A stretch of 64,000 bases of DNA. Source: Haloarcula limicola. Its GTDB lineage: Archaea; Halobacteriota; Halobacteria; Halobacteriales; Haloarculaceae. Numbering within the stretch: the first letter of the stretch is position 1; each line of letters begins with the position of its first letter. This document shows, piece after piece, positions 25,779 through 36,918 of the stretch. The translations under genes were made by a program, and so were the position numbers. Under the pieces are notes generated by a model. It saw only the letters and a list, made by a program, of their open reading frames with translations, had not been told where the DNA came from and did no database searches. The stretch spans positions 488,982-552,981 of the forward strand of contig NZ_WRXM01000002.1 of NCBI RefSeq assembly GCF_010119205.1. Direction: 5' to 3'.

Positions 25779-27719
25779 ATGACAAGGCCCCACGGGTCGG
25801 GCCGCAAGACCGCCCTGAAAGACCGCCCGGCCATCGACCCGCCCGCGTGGTTCGCCGAGCAGGCCAACCAGGCCGATCCGTCGGTGTACGAGACCTTCGA
25901 GCGGGAGTGGCCGGACTGCTGGCGGCGAGCGGCCGAGCTACTGGACTGGGAGGAGGCGTACGACAGCGTTCTCGACGGCGAGGACGGGCCGCCCTTCGAG
26001 TGGTTCGCCGGTGGGACGCTGAACGCCTCGTACAACTGCATCGACCGACACCTCCCCGAGCGCAAGAACCAGTTGGCGCTCATCTGGGAGGGCCACGGCG
26101 AGTCCCGGACCTACACCTACCGGGAGCTCTCCCGCGAGGTCAACGCCGTCGCGGCGGCGCTTCGCGAACGCGGCGTCGAGGAGGACGACGTGGTGACCAT
26201 CTACCTCCCGATGGTCCCCGAACTCCCCGTCGTGATGCTCGCCTGCGTGCGGCTGGGCGTCGTTCACAACGTCGTCTTCGCGGGGTTCTCCTCGGGCGCG
26301 CTCGCCGAGCGGATGGAACGCACCGGCTCGGAACTGCTCGTCACCTGCGACGGCTACTACCGACGGGGCAGCGCCGTCGCCCAGAAGAACAAGGCCGACA
26401 ACGCCCGCATCGCCGTCGAACAGGACGTCTCCGTGGTCGTGTTGGATCGGCTGGGCCGGGACGTCCACCTCGGGAAGGACTACTACGACTACGCGACGCT
26501 GCGGGACGCACACGACGGCGAGACGGTCGACCCGGTCCCGCGGGACGCGAGCGACACCCTCTTTCGCATCTACACCTCGGGGACGACGGGCGAACCCAAG
26601 GCCGTCGACCACACCACCGGCGGCTACCTCGCGCACGTCGCCTGGACCAGCGAATCGGTGCTGGACGTCAAGCCGACGGACACCTACTGGTGTTCGGCCG
26701 ACATCGGCTGGATCACGGGCCACTCCTACATCGTCTACGGCCCGCTCGCGCTCGGGACGACCACCGTCCTCTACAACGGGACGCCCGACCACCCGGAGAA
26801 AGACCGCCTCTGGGACATCGTCGAGCGCTACGCCGTCGACGTCTTCTACACCGCACCGACGGCCATCCGCGCGTTCATGAAGTGGGGCGAGGAGTACCCC
26901 GCACAGCACGACCTCTCCAGCCTGCGCCTGCTCGGGACCGTCGGCGAACCCATCGACGAGCGGGCCTGGCAGTGGTACCGCGAGCACATCGGCGGCGGCG
27001 AGGCGCCCGTCGTCGACACGTGGTGGCAGACCGAGACGGGCGCGATTCTGGTCGCCACGCTCCCGGGCGTCGACGCGATGAAACCCGGCGCGGCGGGGAA
27101 GCCGCTACCGGGGATCGAGACGGACGTGGTCGACCCCGCGGGCGAACCGGTCGACCGCGGCGAGGCCGGTGAACTCGTCGTCACTCGGCCGTGGCCGGGG
27201 ATGCCCCGCGCGCTGCGAACCGGCGAGGACTGGGGCGCGGCGTCGGTCCACGGCGACGAGTGGCGTTACTACCCCGAGGACGGCGCGACCGTCGACGGCG
27301 ACGGCTACGTCACGTTCCTGGGTCGCATCGACGACGCCATCAACGTCGCCGGGCGGCGCTTCAGCACGATGGAACTCGAGAGCGCCATCGCGGGCGTCGA
27401 GGGCGTCGCCGAGACCGCCGTCGTCGGGGCGAACCACGCGACCACGGGGACGGCCGTCTACGCCTACGTCTCGCCGGAGGGCAACTGCGCCGAGGCCGAC
27501 CTCGAAGCGCGCATCGAGGCGGCCGTCGAAGCGGCGATCGGCAGCGTCGCCACGCCCGAGGCGATCATCTTCACGCCCGACCTCCCGAAGACGCGCTCCG
27601 GGAAGGTAATGCGGCGGCTCCTCACCGCGGTCGCCAACGGCGACGAGTTGGGCGATACGAGCGCGCTCCGAAACCCCGAGATCCTCGGCGAGTTGCAGTC
27701 CGCGACGCCCGACCGCTAG
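25779..27719 (+). CDS. acsA: Acetate--CoA ligase (acetyl-CoA synthetase)
   Basis: AMP-forming acetyl-CoA synthetase of 646 residues: acetate + ATP + CoA gives acetyl-CoA, AMP and PPi in the cytoplasm. Seen: the AMP-binding P-loop YTSGTTGEPKAVDHTTGG, VDTWWQTETGA (acetate pocket and adenine site) and the C-terminal LPKTRSGKVMRRLL with the catalytic lysine. The start is the ATG at 25779; an upstream ATG at 25671 would add 36 residues unlike the paralogue. A T-rich CCTTTTGAC lies 25-30 nt upstream. A close paralogue lies at 29630, with a Bat-type regulator between them. Likely part of an acetate-use unit with the symporter at 31.7-33.8 kb. Confidence 0.93.
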   Translation: MTRPHGSGRKTALKDRPAIDPPAWFAEQANQADPSVYETFEREWPDCWRRAAELLDWEEAYDSVLDGEDGPPFEWFAGGTLNASYNCIDRHLPERKNQLALIWEGHGESRTYTYRELSREVNAVAAALRERGVEEDDVVTIYLPMVPELPVVMLACVRLGVVHNVVFAGFSSGALAERMERTGSELLVTCDGYYRRGSAVAQKNKADNARIAVEQDVSVVVLDRLGRDVHLGKDYYDYATLRDAHDGETVDPVPRDASDTLFRIYTSGTTGEPKAVDHTTGGYLAHVAWTSESVLDVKPTDTYWCSADIGWITGHSYIVYGPLALGTTTVLYNGTPDHPEKDRLWDIVERYAVDVFYTAPTAIRAFMKWGEEYPAQHDLSSLRLLGTVGEPIDERAWQWYREHIGGGEAPVVDTWWQTETGAILVATLPGVDAMKPGAAGKPLPGIETDVVDPAGEPVDRGEAGELVVTRPWPGMPRALRTGEDWGAASVHGDEWRYYPEDGATVDGDGYVTFLGRIDDAINVAGRRFSTMELESAIAGVEGVAETAVVGANHATTGTAVYAYVSPEGNCAEADLEARIEAAVEAAIGSVATPEAIIFTPDLPKTRSGKVMRRLLTAVANGDELGDTSALRNPEILGELQSATPDR

Positions 27720-27733
27720 CGGCGTTTCGCTAA

Positions 27734-27749
27734 TTCGGAAGTTTCCGAA
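27734..27749. promoter_or_regulatory. Inverted repeat TTCGGAA-GT-TTCCGAA
   Basis: Perfect 7-bp dyad just downstream of the first acs gene and 113 bases before the regulator start. Its half-site recurs in the regulator promoter at 27832-27857, so it may be a second binding site for the same protein. Confidence 0.4.
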
Positions 27750-27831
27750 ACGAGAATTCGGTACGGCTGTCGAAGTTCACCGTTCACGAAGGAATCATCC
27801 GGTCGACAGCGGTTAGAGTCCCGTAGGCTTA

Positions 27832-27857
27832 TTTCGGAGAGTCTCGAATATCCGAAA
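27832..27857. promoter_or_regulatory. TTTCGGA...TCCGAAA dyad over the regulator promoter
   Basis: Inverted half-sites at 27832-27838 and 27851-27857 cover the TATA-like TTATTT (27829-27834) and end five bases before the ATG at 27862. This is the ideal place for autoregulation of the Bat-type gene. Confidence 0.45.
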
Positions 27858-27861
27858 CAGT

Positions 27862-29559
27862 ATGACGGATTCGGCGGACGTTCTCGGCGCGCGCGGCTAC
27901 GAACAGCTCCGGCGAGTCGCCGAGACGTACCGCGAGGACCTCGTCCTGCGCCTCGGCGCGGAGGTCGGCCTGCGCCCGGCCGAGATGACGCGCGTCCGTC
28001 TCGCGGACGTGACGAGCGCCGACGACCACTTCTTCCTGACCGTGCGCGACGGCAAGGGCGAACCCGACCGCGAGGCGTACCTCCCCGACGCCGTCGAACA
28101 CGACCTGCGGAAGTTCGCCAGCGCGAACGGCCGTGACGGGGACGAACCGCTGCTGTCGGTGTCGGCCCGCCGCCTCCAGATGATCGTCGGGGAAGTCGCG
28201 GACCGGGCCGCCGAGACCACGCCTCGGCTGGCCGAGACCTCCTCCCGCGATCTGCGCTGGCGCTTCGCCGCGACGCTGCTCTCGAAGGGCGTTCCGCCCC
28301 ACGTCGTCTGCGAACTCGGCGGCTGGGACCGCCTCGCGCGACTCGAACCGCTGTTGCCGGAGCCGGACCGCGAGCGAGTCGTCCGCGCCATCGAGGACAC
28401 CGAGGACGTCCCGACGCCGACCCGCCTCCGCCGAACCATCGCCGTCGCCGCAGACGTCGGCGAGACGCTGGCCGGCGCGGCGACCGGCGAGGAGATCGAA
28501 CGGACCGTCTGCGAGCGACTGGCCGACACCGAGGGCTTTCGATTCGCGTGGGTCGCCGAACGCACCGGCGACGGCCTGACGCCGCGCGCGTCGGCCGGTA
28601 TCGACGAGGACAGCGTCGGGGACCGGGCGCGCGACCACGAAGAGCAGGCGGCGGCCGCGATGGACGGTCACGAGGTGCGGATGGCCGAGGACGCCCGCGG
28701 GCCGATGGCGCTCGTCCCCATCGTCCGGGACGACGCCGCGGCCGGCGTCCTCGCCATCGGGACGACGGCCCGCGTCGTCGACGCCGAGCAGGACCTGCTG
28801 GCGGCGCTGGGCGCGCAGGTCGGCTCGGCGCTGGCGGCCGTCGAGCGCAAGCGCCTCCTGCTGGCCGATACGGTCACGGAACTCACCTTCGAATGCACCG
28901 ACCGCGACGCGTTCACCGTCGGACTCTCGGACGAACTCGACTGCGCGCTCGAACTCTCGGGCGTCGTCCCGGTGGGCGGGCGCTCCCTGCTGTACTATCT
29001 GGTCGTCGAGGGCGCGCCCGCCGGACCGGTCCTCTCTCGGGCCGCCGACGACGAGGACATCGCCGACGCCCGCCTCATCGAGGATTACGGCGACGGCGCG
29101 CTCGTCGAGGTGGTCGTGACGGCCGCGCCCGCGCTCTCGCTCGTCGAAAAGGGCGGCCGTCTCCGCGATCTCACGGCCGAGAACGGGTCGGCGACCATCG
29201 AGGCCGAACTGCCCGGCGACACCGACCTCCGCGAGGCGGTCGACGCCGTCGTCGACGCCTATCCGGGGACGTCGCTGATAGCCAAACGCGAGACGGAGCG
29301 GTCCGTCGAGACGGAGACCGGCTTCCGGGAGCGCCTCTCCGACCGCCTCTCGGAGCGGCAGGCGACGGTGTTACAGGCCGCCTACCACAGCGGCTACTTC
29401 GAGTGGCCCCGCGGGACCACCGCAGAGGAGCTCGCCGACTCGCTCGACGTCTCCTCGCCGACGTTCCACAACCACCTCAGGAAGGCCCAGCAGAAGCTCC
29501 TGACGGCGTTCTTCGCCGACGCGCCGACCGAAGAGCCGCCCGCGCCGCTGAACGGGTGA
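27862..29559 (+). CDS. Bat-type regulator: recombinase-like + GAF + Bat + HTH_10 domains
   Basis: Predicted transcription regulator of 565 residues. Residues 1-185 look like the catalytic domain of a tyrosine recombinase (VGLRPAEM with R38; DLRWRFAATLLSKG with R132). Two key features are gone: the box II His is Arg129, and the LGH box reads LGGW with no Tyr after it, so strand cutting is not expected. Residues about 200-330 form a GAF domain, about 340-480 the bacterio-opsin activator (Bat) domain. Residues 490-555 (LSERQATVLQAAYHSGYFEW) are the HTH_10 DNA-binding domain. It lies between two acs genes with paired TTTCGGA sites at its promoter. It probably senses metabolic state and controls acetate genes; the target is inferred. 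Confidence 0.82.
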   Translation: MTDSADVLGARGYEQLRRVAETYREDLVLRLGAEVGLRPAEMTRVRLADVTSADDHFFLTVRDGKGEPDREAYLPDAVEHDLRKFASANGRDGDEPLLSVSARRLQMIVGEVADRAAETTPRLAETSSRDLRWRFAATLLSKGVPPHVVCELGGWDRLARLEPLLPEPDRERVVRAIEDTEDVPTPTRLRRTIAVAADVGETLAGAATGEEIERTVCERLADTEGFRFAWVAERTGDGLTPRASAGIDEDSVGDRARDHEEQAAAAMDGHEVRMAEDARGPMALVPIVRDDAAAGVLAIGTTARVVDAEQDLLAALGAQVGSALAAVERKRLLLADTVTELTFECTDRDAFTVGLSDELDCALELSGVVPVGGRSLLYYLVVEGAPAGPVLSRAADDEDIADARLIEDYGDGALVEVVVTAAPALSLVEKGGRLRDLTAENGSATIEAELPGDTDLREAVDAVVDAYPGTSLIAKRETERSVETETGFRERLSDRLSERQATVLQAAYHSGYFEWPRGTTAEELADSLDVSSPTFHNHLRKAQQKLLTAFFADAPTEEPPAPLNG

Positions 29560-29629
29560 CCGACAGGTAACAATTGCCATAGTTAGACCCCCCGTTTATC
29601 AGTGACCCGTTGATTGTGGGTGATAGACC

Positions 29630-31624
<1,995 letters not shown>

Positions 31625-31676
31625 GCCGCGCACCGTTTTTCGAACGCACAGACACTGATACACCACGAACGGAACT

Positions 31677-32135
31677 ATGACAGATAAGAACACGCACGAT
31701 TCCGGCGACGGCCCGTCAGTCTCGACCGACGGCGGGACCGCCGCACAGGCAGCACAGGCACATCAGAACACGAACTACCTCGACGAGGAGGTGAACCTGC
31801 TGAACCCGAGCACGCCGTTCATGCGCGACCACTTGCGAGTGGTCTGGACGGGGTTCATCGCCTGGGCCATCATCGTCTTCGTCCCGGTGACGCTGACGGC
31901 CGTCGTCCCGGGCGTCATGACGACGCCGATCCCGGTCATCGGCTTCCCGCTACACTACTTCCTCGTCGCCATCGGCGCGCCCGCCGGCGCGCTCATCCTC
32001 TCGTTCTGGTACGCCCGCAAGCGCGACCAGCTGGACGAGAAGTACGGTATCAGTCACGGCGACGCCGCCGAGACCGCCGCGGAGGACGCGGCCGGCGAGG
32101 AGCAAGCCGCCACTGACGGAGGCGTCCGCGAATGA
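31677..32135 (+). CDS. DUF4212 small subunit of sodium:solute symporter
   Basis: Membrane protein of 152 residues. The DUF4212 core is FMRDHLRVVWTGFIAWAIIV, then GFPLHYFLVAIGAPAGALIL and the tail YARKRDQLDEKYGI. It has two membrane helices with acidic, disordered ends. This protein regularly precedes a VC_2705-type cation/acetate symporter and is thought to form a complex with it. Its stop overlaps the symporter start (ATGA), so the two are translated together. Placed just after acs, it points to acetate uptake. Confidence 0.87.
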   Translation: MTDKNTHDSGDGPSVSTDGGTAAQAAQAHQNTNYLDEEVNLLNPSTPFMRDHLRVVWTGFIAWAIIVFVPVTLTAVVPGVMTTPIPVIGFPLHYFLVAIGAPAGALILSFWYARKRDQLDEKYGISHGDAAETAAEDAAGEEQAATDGGVRE

Positions 32136-33811
32136 TGACCTACCTGCTCCAGAGCGGCCTGCTCCCCGAGGGGCTGAACGTCTCGTTCAAACTGCTCCCG
32201 GCGATACTCGTCCTCTCGATGCTCCTGCTGTTCCTCGGCATCGGCTTCGCGTTCCGCGTCGCCGACACCGAGGGGATGTGGGTCGCCGGTCGCTCGATCG
32301 GGAACGTCGAGAACGGGATGGCCATCGGGGCCAACTGGATGTCGGCCGCGTCGTACCTCGGGATGGCGGCGCTCATCGCCCTCTCAGGCTTCTACGGGCT
32401 GGCGTTCGTCGTCGGCTGGTCGACGGGCTACTTCATCCTGCTCATCTTCCTCGCGGCGCAGATGCGCCGGTTCGGGAAGTACACCGCGCCCGACTTCGTC
32501 GGCGACCGTTTCAACTCCGACAGCGCGCGCGCCATCGGGGCCGTGACGACGTTCCTCATCGGGTTCGTCTACGCCATCGGGCAGGCCCGCGGAATGGGCC
32601 TCGTCGGCCTCTACATCTTCGGTGACATCGGCATCCCCGGCTTCTCCGGGTACCAGTCGATGGTCATCTTCATGATGGCCATCACCGTCGGCTATCTCAC
32701 CGTCTCGGGGATGTTGGGCGCGACCAAGAACATGGCCGTCCAGTACGTCATCCTCATCGTCGCGTTCCTCGCCGGCCTCTACACCGTCGGCTTCACGGGG
32801 GGGTACTCGACGGTGCTCCCGCAGATCGAGTACGGAGCGCTGTTCAGCACGCTCAGCAGCGAGTTCAGCGAGCCGTTCGTCTCCGCGAGCTACTACCTCT
32901 GGCTGGCGACGGCGTTCTCGCTCGTCGTCGGGACCTGCGGCCTCCCGCACGTCCTCGTGCGGTTCTACACGGTCGAGAACGAACGGACGGCCCGCTGGTC
33001 GACCGTCTGGGGGCTGTTCTTCATCTGCCTGCTGTACCTCTCGGCGCCGGCGTTCGCCGCCTTCGGTACCGACCTCTACAGCGCGAACATCGGTGACGTC
33101 TACGGCGACCCCGGCATGACCAGCGCCGCCGGCGACGTCATCGTCGTGCTGGCCGCCCAGCTCTCGAACCTGCCCCAGTGGTTCGTCGGCTTCGTCGCGG
33201 CGGGCGGCATCGCCGCCGCCATCGCGACGACTGCGGGCCTGTTCATCACCGGCTCGTCGGCCATCTCGCACGACATCTACGCGAACATCATCAACGAGGA
33301 CGCCAGCCAGCGCCAGCAGATGCTGGTCGGCCGCGGGAGCATCGTCGCGCTGGGCGTCATCACGACGCTCGCCGCGCTCGACCCCGCGGCCCCCATCGCT
33401 GCGCTGGTCTCGTACGCGTTCTCGCTCGCCGGTGCCGTGCTGTTCCCCATGTTCTTCCTCGGTCTCTGGTGGGAGAACACGAACCGCGAGGGCGCGCTCG
33501 CCGGCATGATAACGGGACTGGTCATCTGGTTCATCCCGATGATAAACGAGGTGCTGCCGAACTACATCGGCGCGGAGGGGCCGTTCGTGCCCGTCCTCGC
33601 CCAGTGGCTCCCGGCCATCGGCTCGGCGCTGATCGCCGTGCCCATCGTCTTCGCGGTCACCATCGGCGTCTCGCTGGCGACCGACGAACCCGACATGGCG
33701 ACCAAGCGACTGGTCCGGCAGTGTCACAGCCCCGAACCGATGTCGAAGATGCAGTCCGCCGAAGAGGTCGCGACGACCGACGGCGGTGAACCACAACCCT
33801 CGGACGACTGA
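32132..33811 (+). CDS. actP: Cation/acetate symporter (ActP/VC_2705 type)
   Basis: Sodium:solute symporter family permease of 559 residues with about 13 membrane helices. Seen: VADTEGMWVAGRSIGNVENG near residues 34-53, GANWMSAASYLGMAALIALS in the first core repeat, and TVENERTARWSTVWGLFF later. The order DUF4212-symporter and the acs gene upstream support acetate or a similar short acid as substrate. Two tandem ATG codons open the gene; the first overlaps the DUF4212 stop. A universal stress protein gene follows after two bases, so the unit acs-DUF4212-actP-usp is probably one operon. Confidence 0.9.
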   Translation: MMTYLLQSGLLPEGLNVSFKLLPAILVLSMLLLFLGIGFAFRVADTEGMWVAGRSIGNVENGMAIGANWMSAASYLGMAALIALSGFYGLAFVVGWSTGYFILLIFLAAQMRRFGKYTAPDFVGDRFNSDSARAIGAVTTFLIGFVYAIGQARGMGLVGLYIFGDIGIPGFSGYQSMVIFMMAITVGYLTVSGMLGATKNMAVQYVILIVAFLAGLYTVGFTGGYSTVLPQIEYGALFSTLSSEFSEPFVSASYYLWLATAFSLVVGTCGLPHVLVRFYTVENERTARWSTVWGLFFICLLYLSAPAFAAFGTDLYSANIGDVYGDPGMTSAAGDVIVVLAAQLSNLPQWFVGFVAAGGIAAAIATTAGLFITGSSAISHDIYANIINEDASQRQQMLVGRGSIVALGVITTLAALDPAAPIAALVSYAFSLAGAVLFPMFFLGLWWENTNREGALAGMITGLVIWFIPMINEVLPNYIGAEGPFVPVLAQWLPAIGSALIAVPIVFAVTIGVSLATDEPDMATKRLVRQCHSPEPMSKMQSAEEVATTDGGEPQPSDD

Positions 33812-33813
33812 CC

Positions 33814-34287
33814 ATGTACGATACGATACTCGTCCCCACGGACGGCAGCACCGTCGCGGAAGTAGCAGTCAGCCACGCCGTCGACATCGCCGAGAAGTAC
33901 GACGCGACCGTTCACGCGCTGTACGTCGTCGACCCCGACTGGGTCAACTACAGCCTCGGCAGCGAACAGATCGACCGCCTCAAGCAGGGTCACTTCGACG
34001 AGATGGAAGACGTCGAAGAAGACGCCAACGAGGCGACCGGTATCGTCGCCGACGCCGCGGCCGACCGCGGCGTCGAGACGGTCGAGGAGATCCGCGTCGG
34101 CACCCCTCACGACATCATCAGCAACTACGCCGACGGCAACGACGTCGACCTCATCGTGATGGGAAGTCACGGCCGCTCGGGCGTCCGACGCGCCCTGCTG
34201 GGCAGCGTCACCGAACGCGTCCTGCGGTCGAGTCACCTCCCTATCCTCGTCGTCGACGAACAGGGCGTCGAAGGACGGGAGGAGTAG
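33814..34287 (+). CDS. Universal stress protein (UspA family, ATP-binding type)
   Basis: UspA-fold protein of 157 residues. The N-terminus MYDTILVPTDGSTVAEVAVS and the C-terminal GSHGRSGVRRALLGSVTERV keep the G-2x-G-9x-G(S/T) ATP-binding motif, so ATP binding is likely. It starts two bases after the symporter stop. Usp proteins next to haloarchaeal transporters are common and are thought to tune transport by energy state, which is an inference here. Confidence 0.9.
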   Translation: MYDTILVPTDGSTVAEVAVSHAVDIAEKYDATVHALYVVDPDWVNYSLGSEQIDRLKQGHFDEMEDVEEDANEATGIVADAAADRGVETVEEIRVGTPHDIISNYADGNDVDLIVMGSHGRSGVRRALLGSVTERVLRSSHLPILVVDEQGVEGREE

Positions 34288-34326
34288 TCGACCCCGGACC
34301 ATGACCCCAACCGACGGAGGCCGCGC

Positions 34327-34548
34327 GTGAGCCTGTTGGAACGGGTCGGCGAGCACGTCCGCGAGAACCGCTCGGGGATGTTCGTCGACCTGGTGTTCGC
34401 GATGGCGTGGGTGACGCTGGTCTCGGTCGTCTTCGCGGTGTTACCGCCGGCTCCGGAGTGGGCGTACTACTTGGCGATGGCCAGCGGGGTCGTCGCCTAC
34501 TACGGCTTCTTCTGGTCGCTGGAGGCGCTGCGGGCCGAGAAGCCGTAG
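34327..34548 (+). CDS. Small two-helix membrane protein
   Basis: Protein of 73 residues starting with GTG. A charged cytoplasmic opening (LLERVGEHVRENRSGM) is followed by two hydrophobic helices (VDLVFAMAWVTLVSVVFAVL and YYLAMASGVVAYYGFFWSLE). The pattern is typical of small haloarchaeal membrane proteins of unknown function. It is the last gene of the acetate-uptake run on this strand. Function not recognised. Confidence 0.65.
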   Translation: MSLLERVGEHVRENRSGMFVDLVFAMAWVTLVSVVFAVLPPAPEWAYYLAMASGVVAYYGFFWSLEALRAEKP

Positions 34549-34580
34549 CGGGCGACCGGAGAGAACAGTTCGAAACCGCG

Positions 34581-34970
34581 TCAGTACGTCTCCGTTTCGA
34601 CACCGAGCCGGTCGAAATCCTCGGCGTTTCGCGTGAGGACCGGCTCTTCGACGATATCGGCGGTCGCGCCGATAATCACGTCGCCGTCTCCGACGGGCGT
34701 CCCGTCGTTCTGTAACTCGCCCGAGAGCCGGCCCGCCTTTCTCATCACGGCCGTGTCGGCGGGATGGACGGGTTTCGACGCGAGGACGTTTTCGACTGTC
34801 TCGCGTTCCGCCTCGGAGTCGGTAACGCGAGCGATACCGTAGTATAGCTCGAAGAGCGTCATCGCCGAAAGCCGCTGCTGGACTAGTTCGTTCTCTAGCT
34901 CTCGGGCCGTTTCGACCGCGCCCTCGTCGCCGTTCATCAGGTCGATGAGAAACGACGTATCGAGTAGCAC
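34581..34970 (-). CDS. vapC: VapC-type PIN-domain toxin ribonuclease (second)
   Basis: PIN endoribonuclease of 129 residues. Acidic residues lie in LLDTSFLIDLMNG, TLFELYYGI and VGDGDVIIGATA; the C-terminal LTRNAEDFDRLG completes the site. Start is GTG at 34970, one base after the antitoxin TAG. It is not close in sequence to the toxin at 4350; the two pairs share a design, not recent descent. It lies between the acetate operon and the GntP gene. Confidence 0.87.
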   Translation of the reverse strand: MLLDTSFLIDLMNGDEGAVETARELENELVQQRLSAMTLFELYYGIARVTDSEAERETVENVLASKPVHPADTAVMRKAGRLSGELQNDGTPVGDGDVIIGATADIVEEPVLTRNAEDFDRLGVETETY

Positions 34971-34971
34971 G

Positions 34972-35208
34972 CTATGCGCCTCGCATCTGATCGGCGGTGT
35001 CTTCGAGTTCTTCGCCGCGGCGCGTTCGCCGCTCGGAGACGGCGTCCCGAAGCGCGTCGGCTTCGTCGTCGCTTAGAATACCGGCGAGTTCCAGCAGCGA
35101 ACGTTCGCCCGCCAATCGGAGTACGACCTCCGAGAACGTCTCGTCCTCGCGTTTGTGAGCCGCGAGCCGCTCGTAGGCGTCCTCGGAGAGACGGATGCTC
35201 TTCGACAT
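34972..35208 (-). CDS. vapB: VapB-like antitoxin (second)
   Basis: Antitoxin of 78 residues. It starts MSKSIRLSEDAYERLAAHKR, a ribbon-helix-helix-type opening like that of the pair at 4153, and ends in an acidic stretch that should wrap the toxin. The ATG at 35208 is preferred over the ATG at 35214, which would lie inside the operator and add only Met-His. It is upstream of vapC on the same transcript with a one-base gap. Confidence 0.82.
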   Translation of the reverse strand: MSKSIRLSEDAYERLAAHKREDETFSEVVLRLAGERSLLELAGILSDDEADALRDAVSERRTRRGEELEDTADQMRGA

Positions 35209-35209
35209 G

Positions 35210-35227
35210 TGCATACAGTTGTATGCA
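35210..35227. promoter_or_regulatory. Palindromic operator candidate at vapB (second copy)
   Basis: Perfect dyad TGCATACA-GT-TGTATGCA, centred about 10.5 nt before the vapB ATG. It holds the same CATACA/TGTATG half-sites as the first vapBC locus. Confidence 0.6.
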
Positions 35228-35343
35228 GGTGCAGTAAGTTCTTTCGCGGCACCGGAACCTGTCGAGGCTATTCCGCTCGCCCGGGTATCGAGTGCGCTGA
35301 ACGGCGTATCGAAGACTTGGCTCGTTCGAAAATCGGCTGTGGC

Positions 35344-36756
35344 CTACGCCAGCGGGAAGAACGACGAGTAGACCAGCACCGCGATGAGCCCGGTCACCGA
35401 GATGATGGTCGTGAGGACGGTCCACGTCTTCAGCGTCTCCGCCTGCGTGAGGCCGCCGATCTCCTTGAACAGCCAGAAGCCGGAGTCGTTGTACCACGAG
35501 AAGATGTTCCCGCCCGCGCCGATGGCCATCACCAGATACGCCGAGTGGACGGCGAGTTGGCCGGTCAGCGGGGCCATGATACCGGCAGTGGTGAGCATCG
35601 CGGCCGTCGCCGACCCCTGTGCGATGCGGATGACGGCGGCGATGAGCCACGCGGTCACGATGAGCGGGATGCCGATCCCCTCGAACGCGCCGGCGATGTA
35701 CGAGCCGATACCGGACGCCGCTAACAGCGCACCGAACGCGCCGCCCATCGCGGTGATGGCGGCGATGTTCCCGCCGCTCTTCAGCGCCTCGGTGAGTTCG
35801 TCCTCCCAGATGGAGCGCGAGATGTCGTTCCAGCGGAGGTAGGTGAGCGCCGCGGCGATGGCCGCGATGGTCAGCGCCACGTTCTTGTCGCCGATGAACG
35901 CGACGGCGGGCTTGACGCTCGATAGCGTGGGATACACCGATTCGAAGCTATCGACGAAGGTGAAGGAGGCGACGAGCACGACGGCGAGGATGATCGGCAG
36001 GGACGATTCGAGGACGCCCGGAATCGATGCGGAGCTCTGCTTTGCCCGCTCTTCGAGTTCCTCGGTCGTCGTCCCCATCGAGTCCCGGAGCGGGATGTCG
36101 ACCACGCCGTTGATGAAGCGACCGTAGACCAGACCGCCCATCACGGCCGCCGGGATCGCGACCGCGATGCCGACGGCGATCGTCATCCCGAGGTTGACGC
36201 CGATCTCGCTGGCGACGGCCAGCGGGCCCGGCGTCGGCGGGACGAAGACGTGGGCCGTCGCGGCACCGGCCCCGACGACGACGAGGTACAGCGCGTAGTT
36301 CTTCCCCCGACGGGCGCGCATCGAGCGCGCCAGCGGCGCGAGGAGGTAGAACACGCTGTCGAAGAACACGGGAATCGCCAGCACGGTACTGCTGCCCCAC
36401 AGCGCGATGTCGGAGTTCTCCTCGCCGACCACCGACTGGAAGCTGCGGACGATCCGCTGTGCGGAGCCGCTCTCCAGCATCGATTTGCCGATGACGGCGG
36501 CCATCAGGATCGGGATGCCGATCCCGGCCATCCCGTTCCCGAACGCCGTCGCCGTTCTCGTGGCGGCCTCCCCGAAAGAGAAATCCTGGACGAACACCGC
36601 GTTGACGAGACCGACGGTGAACGCGGCGATCGTCAAGCCGACGAACGCCGGGAGATCCCAGACGACCAGTAGCAATACGACCAAGACGAGCCCGATAGCG
36701 AACGTGAGCAACGGGCTGTGAGCGAACTCGACTGCCATGTGCAGGAAGTCAATCAT
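35344..36756 (-). CDS. GntP family permease
   Basis: Transporter of 470 residues with about 12-13 membrane helices. FGNGMAGIGIPILMAAVIGK, PVFFDSVFYLLAPLARSMRA and HVFVPPTPGPLAVASEIGVN are core motifs of the GntP (gluconate:H+ symporter) family. Members carry gluconate, glycerate, lactate or related hydroxy acids; which one here is unknown. It is divergent from a UspA-type gene across an AT-rich spacer (36757-36918) that must carry both promoters. Confidence 0.9.
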   Translation of the reverse strand: MIDFLHMAVEFAHSPLLTFAIGLVLVVLLLVVWDLPAFVGLTIAAFTVGLVNAVFVQDFSFGEAATRTATAFGNGMAGIGIPILMAAVIGKSMLESGSAQRIVRSFQSVVGEENSDIALWGSSTVLAIPVFFDSVFYLLAPLARSMRARRGKNYALYLVVVGAGAATAHVFVPPTPGPLAVASEIGVNLGMTIAVGIAVAIPAAVMGGLVYGRFINGVVDIPLRDSMGTTTEELEERAKQSSASIPGVLESSLPIILAVVLVASFTFVDSFESVYPTLSSVKPAVAFIGDKNVALTIAAIAAALTYLRWNDISRSIWEDELTEALKSGGNIAAITAMGGAFGALLAASGIGSYIAGAFEGIGIPLIVTAWLIAAVIRIAQGSATAAMLTTAGIMAPLTGQLAVHSAYLVMAIGAGGNIFSWYNDSGFWLFKEIGGLTQAETLKTWTVLTTIISVTGLIAVLVYSSFFPLA

Positions 36757-36918
36757 TGTTACCGCATGAAAATGTTTTCAATTGATCGGGTGTATAACGG
36801 ACGTTTGTTCATGTCGAATATAATATTAGGTTTGAATCAGACATTCTATTCCATTATAATTAGAAGAGTATGTGTCGCTTCCCCTGTCTTTATCAGCGTC
36901 GCCTCACTCGACCCCGGT

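Noticed and set aside
36718-36918. Longer start of the second UspA-type gene
   Set aside because: The added residues are AT-rich promoter DNA; the Usp fold begins exactly at the ATG at 36919 with a TATA box at leaderless spacing.
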